In this document: one piece after another, positions 45,891 to 55,040 of the stretch
How the letters are laid out: each line of letters starts with the position of its first letter
How positions within the stretch are numbered: the stretch's first letter is position 1
DNA from: Caryophanales bacterium
GTDB lineage: Bacteria; Bacillota; Bacilli; Bacillales; Amphibacillaceae
Direction of reading: 5' to 3'
Length of the DNA stretch: 64,000 nucleotides
NCBI GenBank assembly: GCA_026168805.1
Contig: JAPFDS010000012.1
Span: 22,673 to 86,672 of the forward strand
Position numbers and translations under genes: made by a program
The notes under the pieces: model-generated
The model's input: the letters and a program-made list of their open reading frames with translations, nothing else
What the model was told of the DNA's origin: nothing
The model's database searches: none

Positions 45891-46571
45891 CTACGTCACC
45901 TGCTTTTCTATTCTTCGTTTAATATTTACGAAGTGTTTTTCCATTGCTACTTTTGCTTTCTCAGCATTTCTATCTATTAATGATTCTATTATCTGTAAAT
46001 GCTCATCTTGAGCTTCACTTTGGTTCTTTGCCTTTGAAAAGTTAATTACACGCGCTTCCTTAATAAGATTTAGGTTTAGTTCCATAAAGTTAATCAATAC
46101 TTTATTTTTACTTAATTGGGCTAAAGAGTAATGGAAAATAAAATCTTTATTCTGGCTGTTAACATTGTCAGAGTCATTTATACTTTCGACCACATTTTTC
46201 AACTCTAACAAGTCTTCATCTGTTGCATTTTGACAAATTAATTCGACCATTCCCACTTCAATTATTTCTCTTGCTTCTATAAGCTCTAAAATTGCTGCTT
46301 TTCTGATTTGGTCAATAAACTTTTGCCCAACACCGTGGGTTTCTTTTATATCTTCCTTTAATATCCTTCCTCCTCCTGGGATTGTTTCAATTATTCCTTG
46401 AGATTCCAAAACTCTAAAAGCATCCCTCAATGTTCCACGCGAAACCTCCATATCTTTTGCAAGGACTCTTTCAGAGGGTAGTTTATTTCCTATAACATAC
46501 TCACCATTATCTACTTTATTCTTTAATATATGGATAACTTGTTCATATAACCTTTTATATTCTACTTTCAT
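45891..46571 (-). CDS. FadR/GntR-family transcription regulator
   Basis: A 226-aa regulator. The N-terminal winged helix (LPSERVLAKDMEVSRGTLRDAFRVLESQGIIETIPGGG) is followed by an FCD ligand domain with metal-binding His/Asp candidates (FHYSLAQLSKN, AQDEHLQIIESL). FCD proteins usually sense small organic acids. Being the first gene before the lyase and CoA-transferase, it is probably a local repressor of the cluster. AAAGGAGG precedes the ATG. Confidence 0.85.
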   Translation of the reverse strand: MKVEYKRLYEQVIHILKNKVDNGEYVIGNKLPSERVLAKDMEVSRGTLRDAFRVLESQGIIETIPGGGRILKEDIKETHGVGQKFIDQIRKAAILELIEAREIIEVGMVELICQNATDEDLLELKNVVESINDSDNVNSQNKDFIFHYSLAQLSKNKVLINFMELNLNLIKEARVINFSKAKNQSEAQDEHLQIIESLIDRNAEKAKVAMEKHFVNIKRRIEKQVT

Positions 46572-46614
46572 AATTAAAGTATCCTCCTTTATTGGAATAA
46601 CATACTTTAATTAT
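46570..46614. promoter_or_regulatory. 12-bp inverted repeat around the regulator's start
   Basis: ATAATTAAAGTA (46570-46581) and TACTTTAATTAT (46603-46614) are perfect inverted copies straddling the ribosome binding site of the FadR-type gene. A candidate autoregulatory site or a translation-masking stem. Confidence 0.45.
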
Positions 46615-46631
46615 AGCAAACTTCTACTATT

Positions 46632-46841
46632 TTATTCTTTAATATATTGAAGAATGAAACCTAATACAGCAGCTATTGCACTTAATGTAAAGGCAAATGT
46701 CGAAAGATACTCTTTACTATTCATAATAAGCATTTCACTTTGTACAACTAATCCCAGTGCTTGGCCTATTACTAACAACATTCCCAAAAATATAAATCCT
46801 ACTAAACTTACGATAAACAAAACCTTTATAGAATCCCTCAT
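46632..46841 (-). CDS. Small two-helix membrane protein beside the TRAP-type permease
   Basis: 69 aa with helices at about 7-32 and 47-66. It follows the large permease by 15 bases and has AAAAGGAGC upstream. It is far smaller than a DctQ subunit (about 160 aa), but its position suggests a permease partner. No family is recognised. Confidence 0.5.
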   Translation of the reverse strand: MRDSIKVLFIVSLVGFIFLGMLLVIGQALGLVVQSEMLIMNSKEYLSTFAFTLSAIAAVLGFILQYIKE

Positions 46842-46856
46842 TTATTTCAGCTCCTT

Positions 46857-48212
46857 TTATAAAGTTGGAATCGGTAACACTTCTATAGCGATAAGCCATC
46901 CTATAAGACCTATAGGAACTACATAGTAAATGACTAATGGCATAAAAGTTTTAACAGGGTCAATACCCGAAATTCCACTAGCAATAAATATTGGTGCTCC
47001 ACCTGGAGGAGATGCACCTTCAGTCGATGCAAATACTAAAATCGTAACAGCTGCTACTACGGGAGGTATTCCAACAGCAACCAAAGCACTAAACGCAACT
47101 GCACCAATTGCAGTCACTGTTGCAGTTGCTGTTAATGGAGATGCAACTAATATAATTAAAACACCTATTAATAAAGCAACCACCCAAGCTGACAAATCGA
47201 ATGAATCCATAAGTGCCCCAAGTTGTTCAGGTAGTTTTAGGCTCTTAAGTACATCACTGGCCGCAAATGAGAATAATAAGATAACACCTATAACACTAAA
47301 GCTAGAGATAGAGCCCTCTAAAAACTTAAACCAATTATTTACAGACTTCGGTAAAGTGTTCCAACCCACGATTATTGCAATAATAGATATTAATATAGGG
47401 ACCCATACGATAATAGAAATTGCACCTATTCCATCTTCACCAATACGTGCAGGCTGTGATAGAAGTTCTGATATTGGTCCAATTGTTACAAATACTGGAA
47501 TTATTATTCCTAGGAAAATCAACAGGGAAGTCCAACCTTGTTTTAATGAGCTAGCTATACCTAGAATATTCTCTGGTGCTACCGCTTTCACTTTATCTCT
47601 TTTTACAAATATAAAAACAACAAGCAGTCTATAAATTAATGTATATAACCCTGCAACAAGTAGCGCAACATATAACTGAGATTCTGATACTACTGCACTA
47701 ACAGATGCGGCCCCAAGCAATATAAACATCGATCCATTAGGAGGAAACGATATTCCCATACCCGCATTTCCTGCAGCTATTGTTGCTGAAGTCTCATTTT
47801 TCCACCCAGACTTATTCATCCACGGTATAGTTATAGCTCCAACTGTTGCTGTATTTCCTGATCCAGAACCTGATATCATACCAAAAATTGCTGAAGCTAT
47901 TGTATCTACATACCCTGCCCCACCAGGTAAACGTCCCACTAATGAGTTTAAAATATTAATCAATTTATTAATAAGTCCAGTTTTCTCTATTAAATAAGCC
48001 ATAAATACAAAAGACATTGCTGCAAATAATACTTGATGGGTAGCGCCGAATTTTAAGCCTGACCACATCAAATCTAAAACATCTTTACCTCCAAATAAAG
48101 CGGTTACAATAAATCCAATAATCATCGCTTCTCCTATATTTCTTTTGACAATTAGGACCCAACTAATAATGATTAGAATATATATTAATAGTGCCCAAAT
48201 AGATAATCCCAT
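46857..48212 (-). CDS. TRAP-type large permease (DctM-like)
   Basis: A 451-aa membrane protein with about 12 helices. FGMISGSGSGNTATVGAITIP and AGNAGMGISFPPNGSMFILLGAAS resemble the paired re-entrant loops of TRAP-transporter large subunits, and GASPPGGAPIFIASGISGID repeats the pattern in the second half. No periplasmic-type binding protein gene is beside it, so it may work as a secondary transporter of an organic acid used by the CoA-transferase/lyase pair. AGGAGGG precedes the ATG. Confidence 0.75.
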   Translation of the reverse strand: MGLSIWALLIYILIIISWVLIVKRNIGEAMIIGFIVTALFGGKDVLDLMWSGLKFGATHQVLFAAMSFVFMAYLIEKTGLINKLINILNSLVGRLPGGAGYVDTIASAIFGMISGSGSGNTATVGAITIPWMNKSGWKNETSATIAAGNAGMGISFPPNGSMFILLGAASVSAVVSESQLYVALLVAGLYTLIYRLLVVFIFVKRDKVKAVAPENILGIASSLKQGWTSLLIFLGIIIPVFVTIGPISELLSQPARIGEDGIGAISIIVWVPILISIIAIIVGWNTLPKSVNNWFKFLEGSISSFSVIGVILLFSFAASDVLKSLKLPEQLGALMDSFDLSAWVVALLIGVLIILVASPLTATATVTAIGAVAFSALVAVGIPPVVAAVTILVFASTEGASPPGGAPIFIASGISGIDPVKTFMPLVIYYVVPIGLIGWLIAIEVLPIPTL

Positions 48213-48233
48213 AAACTTTCCCTCCTGAAATTT

Positions 48234-48258
48234 GGTTTACTGGTTCATCCAGTTAACC
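48234..48258. promoter_or_regulatory. 25-bp palindromic operator upstream of the TRAP-type permease
   Basis: GGTTTACTGG and CCAGTTAACC flank TTCAT; the arms match at nine of ten positions. It lies 22 bases upstream of the permease start, in the place for a repressor site of the FadR-type regulator encoded in the same cluster. Confidence 0.55.
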
Positions 48259-48435
48259 GGATTATAAATGAGATAAATTAAAATGTCAATATATAAATAT
48301 TCAGATTAATTTCATAAATCGTCCCAATGTTGTTTCATATCGATTCCTTAATAAGAATATTTATACAAGAATTTCAAGTTTAAGTTAGCCACTTGATTTG
48401 TGTAATTCTGCTATATTTATAATCACTTATTTTTA

Positions 48436-48712
48436 CTAGCTAACAAGTAATTGCAGTTTTTTAAAGAAGGCTTCCGAGCTGTCTAGTAGTATTTTACGGG
48501 TGATGTTATTCATACACTGCTCAATTAGGTTAATTGTCTTATTTGTAACTTCTTTTATCCTTTTCCCCTTCGGGATAAATCATCTAATTAGCTTATATTG
48601 ATACTCTTTAGTTTCACTTTCATTAGATGCGTAAGGTCGTGCAAAGAAAACATCTGTTACAAGTGAGTAGCTCGCAACCTCCAGCAAATTCAGATCCGTC
48701 ATCCAACGTAAT
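48436..48712 (-). pseudogene. IS30-family transposase relic (C-terminal third)
   Basis: Reading the minus strand in two frames gives ITLDDGSEFAGG, then VFFARPYASNE, then FIPKGKRIKEVTNKTINLIEQ. These are the DDE-domain end of IS30 transposases (LTFDNGxEFAxH, YFAxPYxSWERG, FFPKGTxxxxVT). There is one frameshift near 48675 and an in-frame TGA before FIPKG. The N-terminal half and the inverted repeats are not visible. Confidence 0.75.
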
Positions 48713-48885
48713 CATTTATTATCATTGTTTTACACAAACCATTTATATACATCAACCAAAACTGTGTATTCCAATCTATTTATATACCATACGCATGGAT
48801 TTTTGCAGATCAAAAATAGGTTCAAAGCACACAAATACAACTTTTTAATACATATTTCAGTTGCAATTGTTATGTAGGTCTATTA

Positions 48886-49286
48886 TCATCTCGTAGGTTT
48901 TACAATAAAAACTCCACTTTTTCTTTCTTCTATTTTTATACCTAAACCTAAAATAATGTTTTTCCCTTTTCCCGGATTATATAATAAACCTATAGGTATA
49001 TTATATTGTACCGCACTGCCTGTATGTCACCTTTTACTCTTCCATCTTCTGGTTTATTAGGTGGTTGCAATTCAATATATTTAAAACTTAAGTTGTTTTT
49101 ATCAAGCTAATGTATTTGCTCACCGTAGTTATCTAGTGATTACGTTATTCTGCAAGATAAGATAAAGCTTTTTGGCTGGTTTGTAAAACCCTCTAACAAG
49201 ATCATTCATTATATGTCTGGTATTCACATATTGATCAGGTGGAACTCCACCACTTCCACCTGTTGATCCACGTCGTCCATTTTCAT
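48886..49286 (-). pseudogene. Decayed third gene of the restriction-modification locus
   Basis: Three minus-strand frames joined in order give a protein-like text: GGSGGVPPDQYVNTRHIMND and VRGFYKPAKKLYL, then YIELQPPNKPEDGRVKGDIQ, then GLLYNPGKGKNIILGLGI and VFIVKPTR with a final TGA. At least two stop codons and two frameshifts interrupt it. It begins 25 bases after the restriction-endonuclease-like gene. I do not recognise the family. Confidence 0.55.
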
Positions 49287-49310
49287 TTTAAAAACCTCAG
49301 TTCTATAAAG

Positions 49311-50597
49311 TTATATGTTTTCTTCTTCAAATAAATCCCTTCGTAATTTAGGCATTCTACTACCTAATTCTCTTATGTTATCTTCCATTTCTATTTTCCA
49401 TTTCTCAAATGCATATGTTTCCGCTAGTTCTATACGAAAGTTCGCATGATCAATTTTTGTTATTTTTAATGAATCAACCCCTAGTTTTACTAAGCGATCC
49501 ATTGTTAATAATTCTCTTTCCTTTAACCCCAATACATCATGTAAAATCCACTTTCCAAGAATATTTTGCGGATTGGTTTGCAAACTTTTGCCAGCATCCT
49601 GTGTAACAATAGCTTCTATTGCCCTTCCATCTGGTAGGTGTAAATAAAATGCTGATGAGGCATTTCTCTCCTCTTTATTAAGAGCATTAAAACCAAAAAA
49701 GTTTGGTTTTACTCGATGGATCCATTTAGAAATCGGTATGTATGCTTCGAAGGCGGGACGTGGTATTCCGCTCCCCTTACTTTTTGAAGCTGCATTCCAT
49801 GCATTAAATCCGGACTTTTCCTCGACTTTCATGTCTCTATCCGAGTATATAGGTAAATAAATGACATCTTTTGTATCATCCACTTTATCGTTTTCCGGTA
49901 GTTCTATCATCTGCAAGAGCTCAAAAGGGTCCTCATAATTTACAATAGGAATCTTCTTTAATATATTACTTTGAGAAGCATTAAACTCTTTTAATAATAC
50001 GCTTTTACTGGAATAGAACTTATAGTGATTCAGTGTATCAGTAAAGGTATATGTTCCTCTTTTTTGATCAATCAACTTTAAAGAGTCCATCTGAATGAAA
50101 TCATAATTTGTTTCCATAATATTCATCACTCCATCATCACGAGTGATATTGTGATAGAGATCATAATCTGTATTATATTGTCTCTTATCTAATTGGATTC
50201 GTTCATTTCTTAGTTCTGCTACTTTCTTTATTAAATATTCATGTTCATTTTCTCTTATTAAAGGAGCAAGTTCAGTCGGAGAAGCTTTGTTAAACTCTGC
50301 CACTTTTTGAAAGGTAGAATCACGTGTATGTATCCATGTTTTAAGTCCTATTCCAATCCTCTTGTTGTCTAGTCGTGCTATAACATCAAATGCAGAATCC
50401 TTTCTCGTTAAATCTTCCACATTCTTAAACACCTTTGCAAATAATTGTTCATGATTCCTATAGTACAAATATGGTTTTTTGGCATTGGAACCTGTTTTAT
50501 TATCTTTAAATAGACCAGATAATGAACCAAATATTTTCAAATACTTTATATACTCATCTTTTTCTTTTTTATTCATTTGATTCCATATACTAGTCAT
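49311..50597 (-). CDS. Probable type II restriction endonuclease (PD-(D/E)XK core, NgoFVII-like C-terminus)
   Basis: A 428-aa protein directly after a C5 DNA methyltransferase gene. Residues about 65-95 hold AFDVIARLDNKRIGIGLKTW, a PD-(D/E)XK-like arrangement of Asp and Lys. Residues about 270-400 (SGFNAWNAA, RPAFEAYIPISKWIHRVKPNFF, VTQDAGKSLQT, ILGKWI) resemble the B3-like DNA-binding end of NgoFVII-type enzymes. Its recognition sequence cannot be told. The pair is co-oriented and 85 bases apart. The link to a nuclease rests on motifs and context. Confidence 0.65.
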   Translation of the reverse strand: MTSIWNQMNKKEKDEYIKYLKIFGSLSGLFKDNKTGSNAKKPYLYYRNHEQLFAKVFKNVEDLTRKDSAFDVIARLDNKRIGIGLKTWIHTRDSTFQKVAEFNKASPTELAPLIRENEHEYLIKKVAELRNERIQLDKRQYNTDYDLYHNITRDDGVMNIMETNYDFIQMDSLKLIDQKRGTYTFTDTLNHYKFYSSKSVLLKEFNASQSNILKKIPIVNYEDPFELLQMIELPENDKVDDTKDVIYLPIYSDRDMKVEEKSGFNAWNAASKSKGSGIPRPAFEAYIPISKWIHRVKPNFFGFNALNKEERNASSAFYLHLPDGRAIEAIVTQDAGKSLQTNPQNILGKWILHDVLGLKERELLTMDRLVKLGVDSLKITKIDHANFRIELAETYAFEKWKIEMEDNIRELGSRMPKLRRDLFEEENI

Positions 50598-50682
50598 AGA
50601 GTCACACCTTTTCTATAAGATTATTTACTTCCTCATACATTAATAAATAAGAGATCCTTAAAAAAGATCTCTTATTATCTGC

Positions 50683-51870
50683 TCAATTCAACATATAAAA
50701 TTCATTCCACTCTCTTTCTCTAATAACCCGTTTGTATTGCTCTTCATTTAATAAGGGTCTCATACTTTTCTTTAATAGAACCTCTAACTTTTCTTCTGTA
50801 TCACAGTTCGAAACAGCATAAGACTCACCTATATTACTACCAAACATCCGTGTAAAGGTTAATATAGATTTGTTAGGGTCTAGAACCCGTTCATTTTTAA
50901 TCGTATTGTTTAATGCTTCTGTAATACGTTTTGCAATTGTACGTATTACAGGAACTACAACACTGTTTCCGGCTTGCTTATATAGAGGGCCATCTGCCAT
51001 ATCAGTCGGTAGCATAAATGATTTAGGAAACCCTTGTATATTGAAGGTCTCACGTGGTGTTAATTTTCTTATACCTTGATCAGATAGAATTAGAGGTACA
51101 TTATGACCACCTGTCCCCATATTGGCGGTCAAAGTTGGGACTACCCCACTCATATTTTCTCTTACATACTTTCTTCGCCATTGATAGATTGTTTTTTGAC
51201 TTCTAATTTTAGTCTCTAATTCATCATAAAAAGATGGGTTCTTTTCCGCTGTGTAATAGTACTTTTCATTAACTGGATCCTTAAAAGAAATAAATTGATT
51301 TAGTTGTGCAGTGAGTGGAACTGGATCCGGGAAGTAAAATTGTTCAAATGCTTCCTTGGATCTAAATGCGACTATATAGATTCGCTCCCTGTTTTGTGGG
51401 ACATTTGCATAGTCCTTTGCATTTAAAACAGCCCATTTTAAATAATATCCATTTTGCTCTAGCCCTTGACGAATAACCTTAAAAGTATTTCCCTCATCAT
51501 GAGTTACCATGTTTTTCACATTTTCTAAAAAGACAACTTCAGGCTGTTTAGCTATAATTATTCTTAGCGTTTCAAAAAATAAATCGCCACGCTCATCTTC
51601 AAAACCTTTACGGTACCCCGCAACACTAAATGCTTGGCAAGGAAAACCAGCAAGTAAAACGTCTATATCAGGAATTTCACTTTCCTTTACATCCCTTATA
51701 TCACGTTCATCTACTTCTAGATTAAAGTTTAGCTCATAAGTTTTACGTGCATTTTTATCAAACTCATTAGCATACACGACCTCGTATTCGGCCAAATCGT
51801 TGAACCCCAAATCTATTCCGCCAACTCCTGCGAACAAACTTGCAATTCGTCTTTGCTTAATACCGCTCAT
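50683..51870 (-). CDS. DNA (cytosine-5-)-methyltransferase
   Basis: A 395-aa C5 methyltransferase that methylates cytosine in a specific DNA site. Motif I is SLFAGVGGIDLGF, motif IV GFPCQAFSVAGYRKG (catalytic Cys), motif VI FLENVKN, motif VIII QNRERIYIVAF, motif X QAGNSVVVPVI. The target-recognition region lies between about 190 and 280. It protects host DNA from the adjacent endonuclease. GAAGGGG stands nine bases before the ATG at 51870, a better start than the codon at 51888. Confidence 0.95.
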   Translation of the reverse strand: MSGIKQRRIASLFAGVGGIDLGFNDLAEYEVVYANEFDKNARKTYELNFNLEVDERDIRDVKESEIPDIDVLLAGFPCQAFSVAGYRKGFEDERGDLFFETLRIIIAKQPEVVFLENVKNMVTHDEGNTFKVIRQGLEQNGYYLKWAVLNAKDYANVPQNRERIYIVAFRSKEAFEQFYFPDPVPLTAQLNQFISFKDPVNEKYYYTAEKNPSFYDELETKIRSQKTIYQWRRKYVRENMSGVVPTLTANMGTGGHNVPLILSDQGIRKLTPRETFNIQGFPKSFMLPTDMADGPLYKQAGNSVVVPVIRTIAKRITEALNNTIKNERVLDPNKSILTFTRMFGSNIGESYAVSNCDTEEKLEVLLKKSMRPLLNEEQYKRVIREREWNEFYMLN

Positions 51871-52195
51871 ATAACATAACCCCTTCAACTACTTATACTT
51901 AAATTATAGCATTTTATGATGAAATTTGTAGAAAATATATCTGTGCAACTCTTACATAATTACTTTTAGATAATGATTATGATCATAATCTGCATTTCTT
52001 GGTACAGGCCTAATGGGATTATATCACGAAATTTTCATATCAATTCCAAGCAATAATCAATTTTCCTTTCTTATTGATTAATGAAATCTAATATTTCCAG
52101 TAGCGAACTCCAGTTTTACACACTATAACTTACTTTGTTTATTAATATTCAAATTAAGAGTACATTCTTTTATGTTATACAGGTAATTAGAAATT
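51871..52195. other. 325-bp intergenic region with a 16-bp palindrome
   Basis: No gene is seen. GATTATGATCATAATC at 51975-51990 is a perfect palindrome about 105 bases upstream of the methyltransferase start. The rest is AT-rich and holds no frame with a ribosome binding site. Confidence 0.5.
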
Positions 52196-53611
52196 TTATA
52201 TACTCTCCCCAAATGCTTTTGACAATCGATACACAGCTTCTGATATTTGCTCTTCTTTAATATTTGCAAAGCCAATCACTAGTTCAATTTTGTCTTTTTT
52301 GTAATTCCTTTTCTTTAATTGGAATCGTCTGATTGAATACACTTCTAATTTTTCTTTATCGACCCTTTTTTCAAATTGTTTGTATGATAAATTTGTTTTA
52401 ATTCTAGCTAAAAAGTGTAGTCCGGCTGGAATATTCTCTATTTCTACATCTTGGCCAAAGGTTTGTACTAACTCATCGATTACTTTCCTTCTTTTTCTTT
52501 CGTATATTAAGTTCATCTTTTTTAAATGTCTCGTATATTCACCGCGTTCTATAAAATAGTGCAATGTATAAAGCGTTAATAAATTACCACTTTGTATTAG
52601 GTGCTGATTGCGGTTTCGATATTCTCTTAATAATTTTGGGGGCAGCACCATGTAGCTTACCCGTAATCCAGGTAGAATTGTCTTTGAAAAGGTTCCTGTA
52701 TAAATGACTCGCTGATTTCTATCCAAGCTTTGCAAGGAAGGAATACTATCCGTTTCATACTTAAACTCACTATCATAGTCATCCTCAACAATATATCTAT
52801 TCGGCTTCTCAGTAGACCAGTTAAGCAGTTCGATTCTTCTAGATACTGGCATGATTTTTCCAGTTGGAAACTGGTGGGAAGGAGTAATAAATAGGAAATT
52901 AATATCTGAGTTTATTCCTTTGATACTAGCCCCTTTTTCATCTATATTAAGAGTTCTCACATCAAATCCCATATTTTTTAAAAGTGTATAAATACGAGAG
53001 TATCCTGGATCTTCCATAGCAGCCACTGTTTCATTATCTTGCGTTTCCATCAACGTATGTATTAAAGGCTGTGTTCCTGATCCAATAACAATCTGTTCAG
53101 GCTCACATTTTATACCACGTGAGATTGTTATCATTTTTGCGATGGATTCCCTCACTAGGAAAGGCCCCTGAAAATGGGGAATTTCGGAGAGTTCTTTTTT
53201 GTGGTTTTTTAGTGCCTCACTTTGACATTGTAACCATTTATCAAATGGGAATTTAGATATATCTGCTGTCATATGTGAAAAAGATAACCACCCCTCACGA
53301 TCATTAGTTGTTTCTTTTAAATCAGTTGGCAATTCATTATCATTAGGCATTTTTGTAGAGGAAAATGGCATGATGTTCTCTACATAATAACCTCTTCTTT
53401 GTTTTGTATAAATATATCCTTCAGCAATCAACTGTTCATAAGCATTTGTTACGGAATTCACACTCACATTTAACTGATTCGCTAAACTTCTCTTAGATGG
53501 CAATTTTTCATGAGCTTTGAGATTTTCATTCAGTATATGATCTTTTAACTCCATATAAATTCTTTGATAAATATAATCTCCACGATCATTGTTTTTTAGA
53601 GTCAAAAACAT
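52196..53611 (-). CDS. gabR: GabR-type MocR regulator (GntR HTH + aminotransferase fold)
   Basis: A 471-aa regulator. Residues 1-75 are a GntR winged helix (KLPSKRSLANQLNVSVNSVTNAYEQLIAEGYI). The rest is a class I aminotransferase fold that binds PLP: VIGSGTQPLIHT, NFLFITPSHQFPTG, VEDDYDSEF, YTGTFSKTILPGLRVSY with the PLP lysine. In B. subtilis GabR with PLP and GABA activates gabTD and represses itself. Here it is divergent from gabT-gabD, the same layout, so the assignment is firm. Confidence 0.92.
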   Translation of the reverse strand: MFLTLKNNDRGDYIYQRIYMELKDHILNENLKAHEKLPSKRSLANQLNVSVNSVTNAYEQLIAEGYIYTKQRRGYYVENIMPFSSTKMPNDNELPTDLKETTNDREGWLSFSHMTADISKFPFDKWLQCQSEALKNHKKELSEIPHFQGPFLVRESIAKMITISRGIKCEPEQIVIGSGTQPLIHTLMETQDNETVAAMEDPGYSRIYTLLKNMGFDVRTLNIDEKGASIKGINSDINFLFITPSHQFPTGKIMPVSRRIELLNWSTEKPNRYIVEDDYDSEFKYETDSIPSLQSLDRNQRVIYTGTFSKTILPGLRVSYMVLPPKLLREYRNRNQHLIQSGNLLTLYTLHYFIERGEYTRHLKKMNLIYERKRRKVIDELVQTFGQDVEIENIPAGLHFLARIKTNLSYKQFEKRVDKEKLEVYSIRRFQLKKRNYKKDKIELVIGFANIKEEQISEAVYRLSKAFGESI

Positions 53612-53625
53612 AAAATCCCTCCCAA

Positions 53626-53685
53626 TCTGGTGCCTTTATTATTGTGTATCTGGCACTTTTCATTGTACCACAAAACAGTCATAAT
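53626..53685. promoter_or_regulatory. Candidate GabR sites and gabTD promoter
   Basis: Direct repeats TCTGGTGCC (53626-53634) and TCTGGCACT (53649-53657) lie 23 bases apart in the 98-base gabR-gabT gap. They are followed by TTTTCA and CATAAT 17 bases apart, a poor -35 box as expected for an activated promoter. Confidence 0.45.
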
Positions 53686-53709
53686 ACACTTAAATAGGGA
53701 GGAATTTAT

Positions 53710-55014
53710 ATGTTAAAATCAGATATAACGACAAAAGACTTACAAGAAAAAAGAGAAAAGTACGTATCTAAAGCTGTAAGTAATGGTAATTTAAATATCG
53801 CATCTCAAGCAAGTGGGTCTACAATCACAGATAAAGACGGAAAAGAATGGATTGATTTTGCGGGTGCAATAGGAGTTTTGAATGTTGGTCACAGTCATCC
53901 GAAAGTTACCGAGGCAGTGAAGGAACAGGTGGATAAATTCTTACATCCGGGATTCAACGTCATGATGTATGAAGGATATATTCAATTAGCTGAAAAATTA
54001 TGCAACGTAACACCAGGAGACTTTGACAAACAAGCCATTCTATTAAACTCAGGCGCAGAAGCAGTCGAAAATGCTGTTAAACTAGCTAGACGATATACAA
54101 ACCGTCCTGCTGTTGTATCTTTTAATCGTGGATTTCACGGTAGAACAAATCTCACAATGGGAATGACGAGTAAAGTAAAGCCATATAAATTTGGATTTGG
54201 TCCATTTGCTCCGGAAACATATCAGGCACCTTTCCCGTACATGTATGAGAAGCCAGACCATCTATCAGATGATGATTATGTGAACCAAAAGATTGAGGAA
54301 TTCAAAGACTTCTTCCTCTCTACGGTTGCTCCAGAGATGGTCTCTTGTGTTGTGATGGAGCCTATTCAAGGAGAAGGCGGATTCAACATCGTTCCGAAAA
54401 AGTTTATCCAGTATGTAAGCGATTTCTGTAAACAGCACGGCATTGTGTTTGTTGCCGATGAAATTCAAACAGGTATGGGTCGTACAGGAAAATTATTTGC
54501 AACAGAACATTTTGATATTGCGCCAGACTTAATGACTGTTTCCAAATCATTAGCAGCAGGACTTCCGTTAAGTGCTGTTGTAGGTAAAACGGAGATTTTG
54601 GATGCTGCAAACCCTGGTGAATTAGGTGGTACATTCGCAGGAAACCCAGTAGCTTGCGCAGCTGCACTTGCTGTTTTTGATGTAATAGAAGAAGAAAATC
54701 TGCTTCAAAAATCAGAAACGGTCGGAGATAAGATTGAAAGTAAACTAACTGAGCTATCTCATAAACATGAGTGTATTGGAGATATTCGCCGTTTAGGTTC
54801 TATGGTTGCGGTTGAATTAGTTGACCATCCTGAAAGTAAACAGCCTAATCCTGAGAAGACAGGCGCCATTACTAAATATGCGAATGAAAATGGCTTGCTC
54901 CTACTTTCTGCTGGTTTAAAAGGAAATGTGCTTCGTTTCTTAGCACCACTAAATATTACCGATGAAGAGTTAAATAAAGGTTTCGATATATTAGAACAAG
55001 CTTTTTCTAACTAA
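53710..55014 (+). CDS. gabT: 4-aminobutyrate aminotransferase GabT
   Basis: A 434-aa class III aminotransferase turning GABA and 2-oxoglutarate into succinate semialdehyde and glutamate. [72 protein letters not shown] and the PLP lysine in [13 protein letters not shown] are all present. It follows a GGGAGG site, is divergent from gabR and is co-transcribed with gabD. Confidence 0.95.
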   Translation: MLKSDITTKDLQEKREKYVSKAVSNGNLNIASQASGSTITDKDGKEWIDFAGAIGVLNVGHSHPKVTEAVKEQVDKFLHPGFNVMMYEGYIQLAEKLCNVTPGDFDKQAILLNSGAEAVENAVKLARRYTNRPAVVSFNRGFHGRTNLTMGMTSKVKPYKFGFGPFAPETYQAPFPYMYEKPDHLSDDDYVNQKIEEFKDFFLSTVAPEMVSCVVMEPIQGEGGFNIVPKKFIQYVSDFCKQHGIVFVADEIQTGMGRTGKLFATEHFDIAPDLMTVSKSLAAGLPLSAVVGKTEILDAANPGELGGTFAGNPVACAAALAVFDVIEEENLLQKSETVGDKIESKLTELSHKHECIGDIRRLGSMVAVELVDHPESKQPNPEKTGAITKYANENGLLLLSAGLKGNVLRFLAPLNITDEELNKGFDILEQAFSN

Positions 55015-55040
55015 TTTTTAAATACAAAGGAGGAATGAAC

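Noticed and set aside
46930..47634. A 234-codon plus-strand frame opposite the TRAP-type permease
   Set aside because: Low-complexity antisense of a hydrophobic membrane protein; the minus-strand gene has the clear family motifs.
48627..48848. A 73-codon plus-strand frame in the IS30 relic region
   Set aside because: The minus-strand IS30 relic explains part of the span; this frame has no ribosome binding site and no likeness to a protein.
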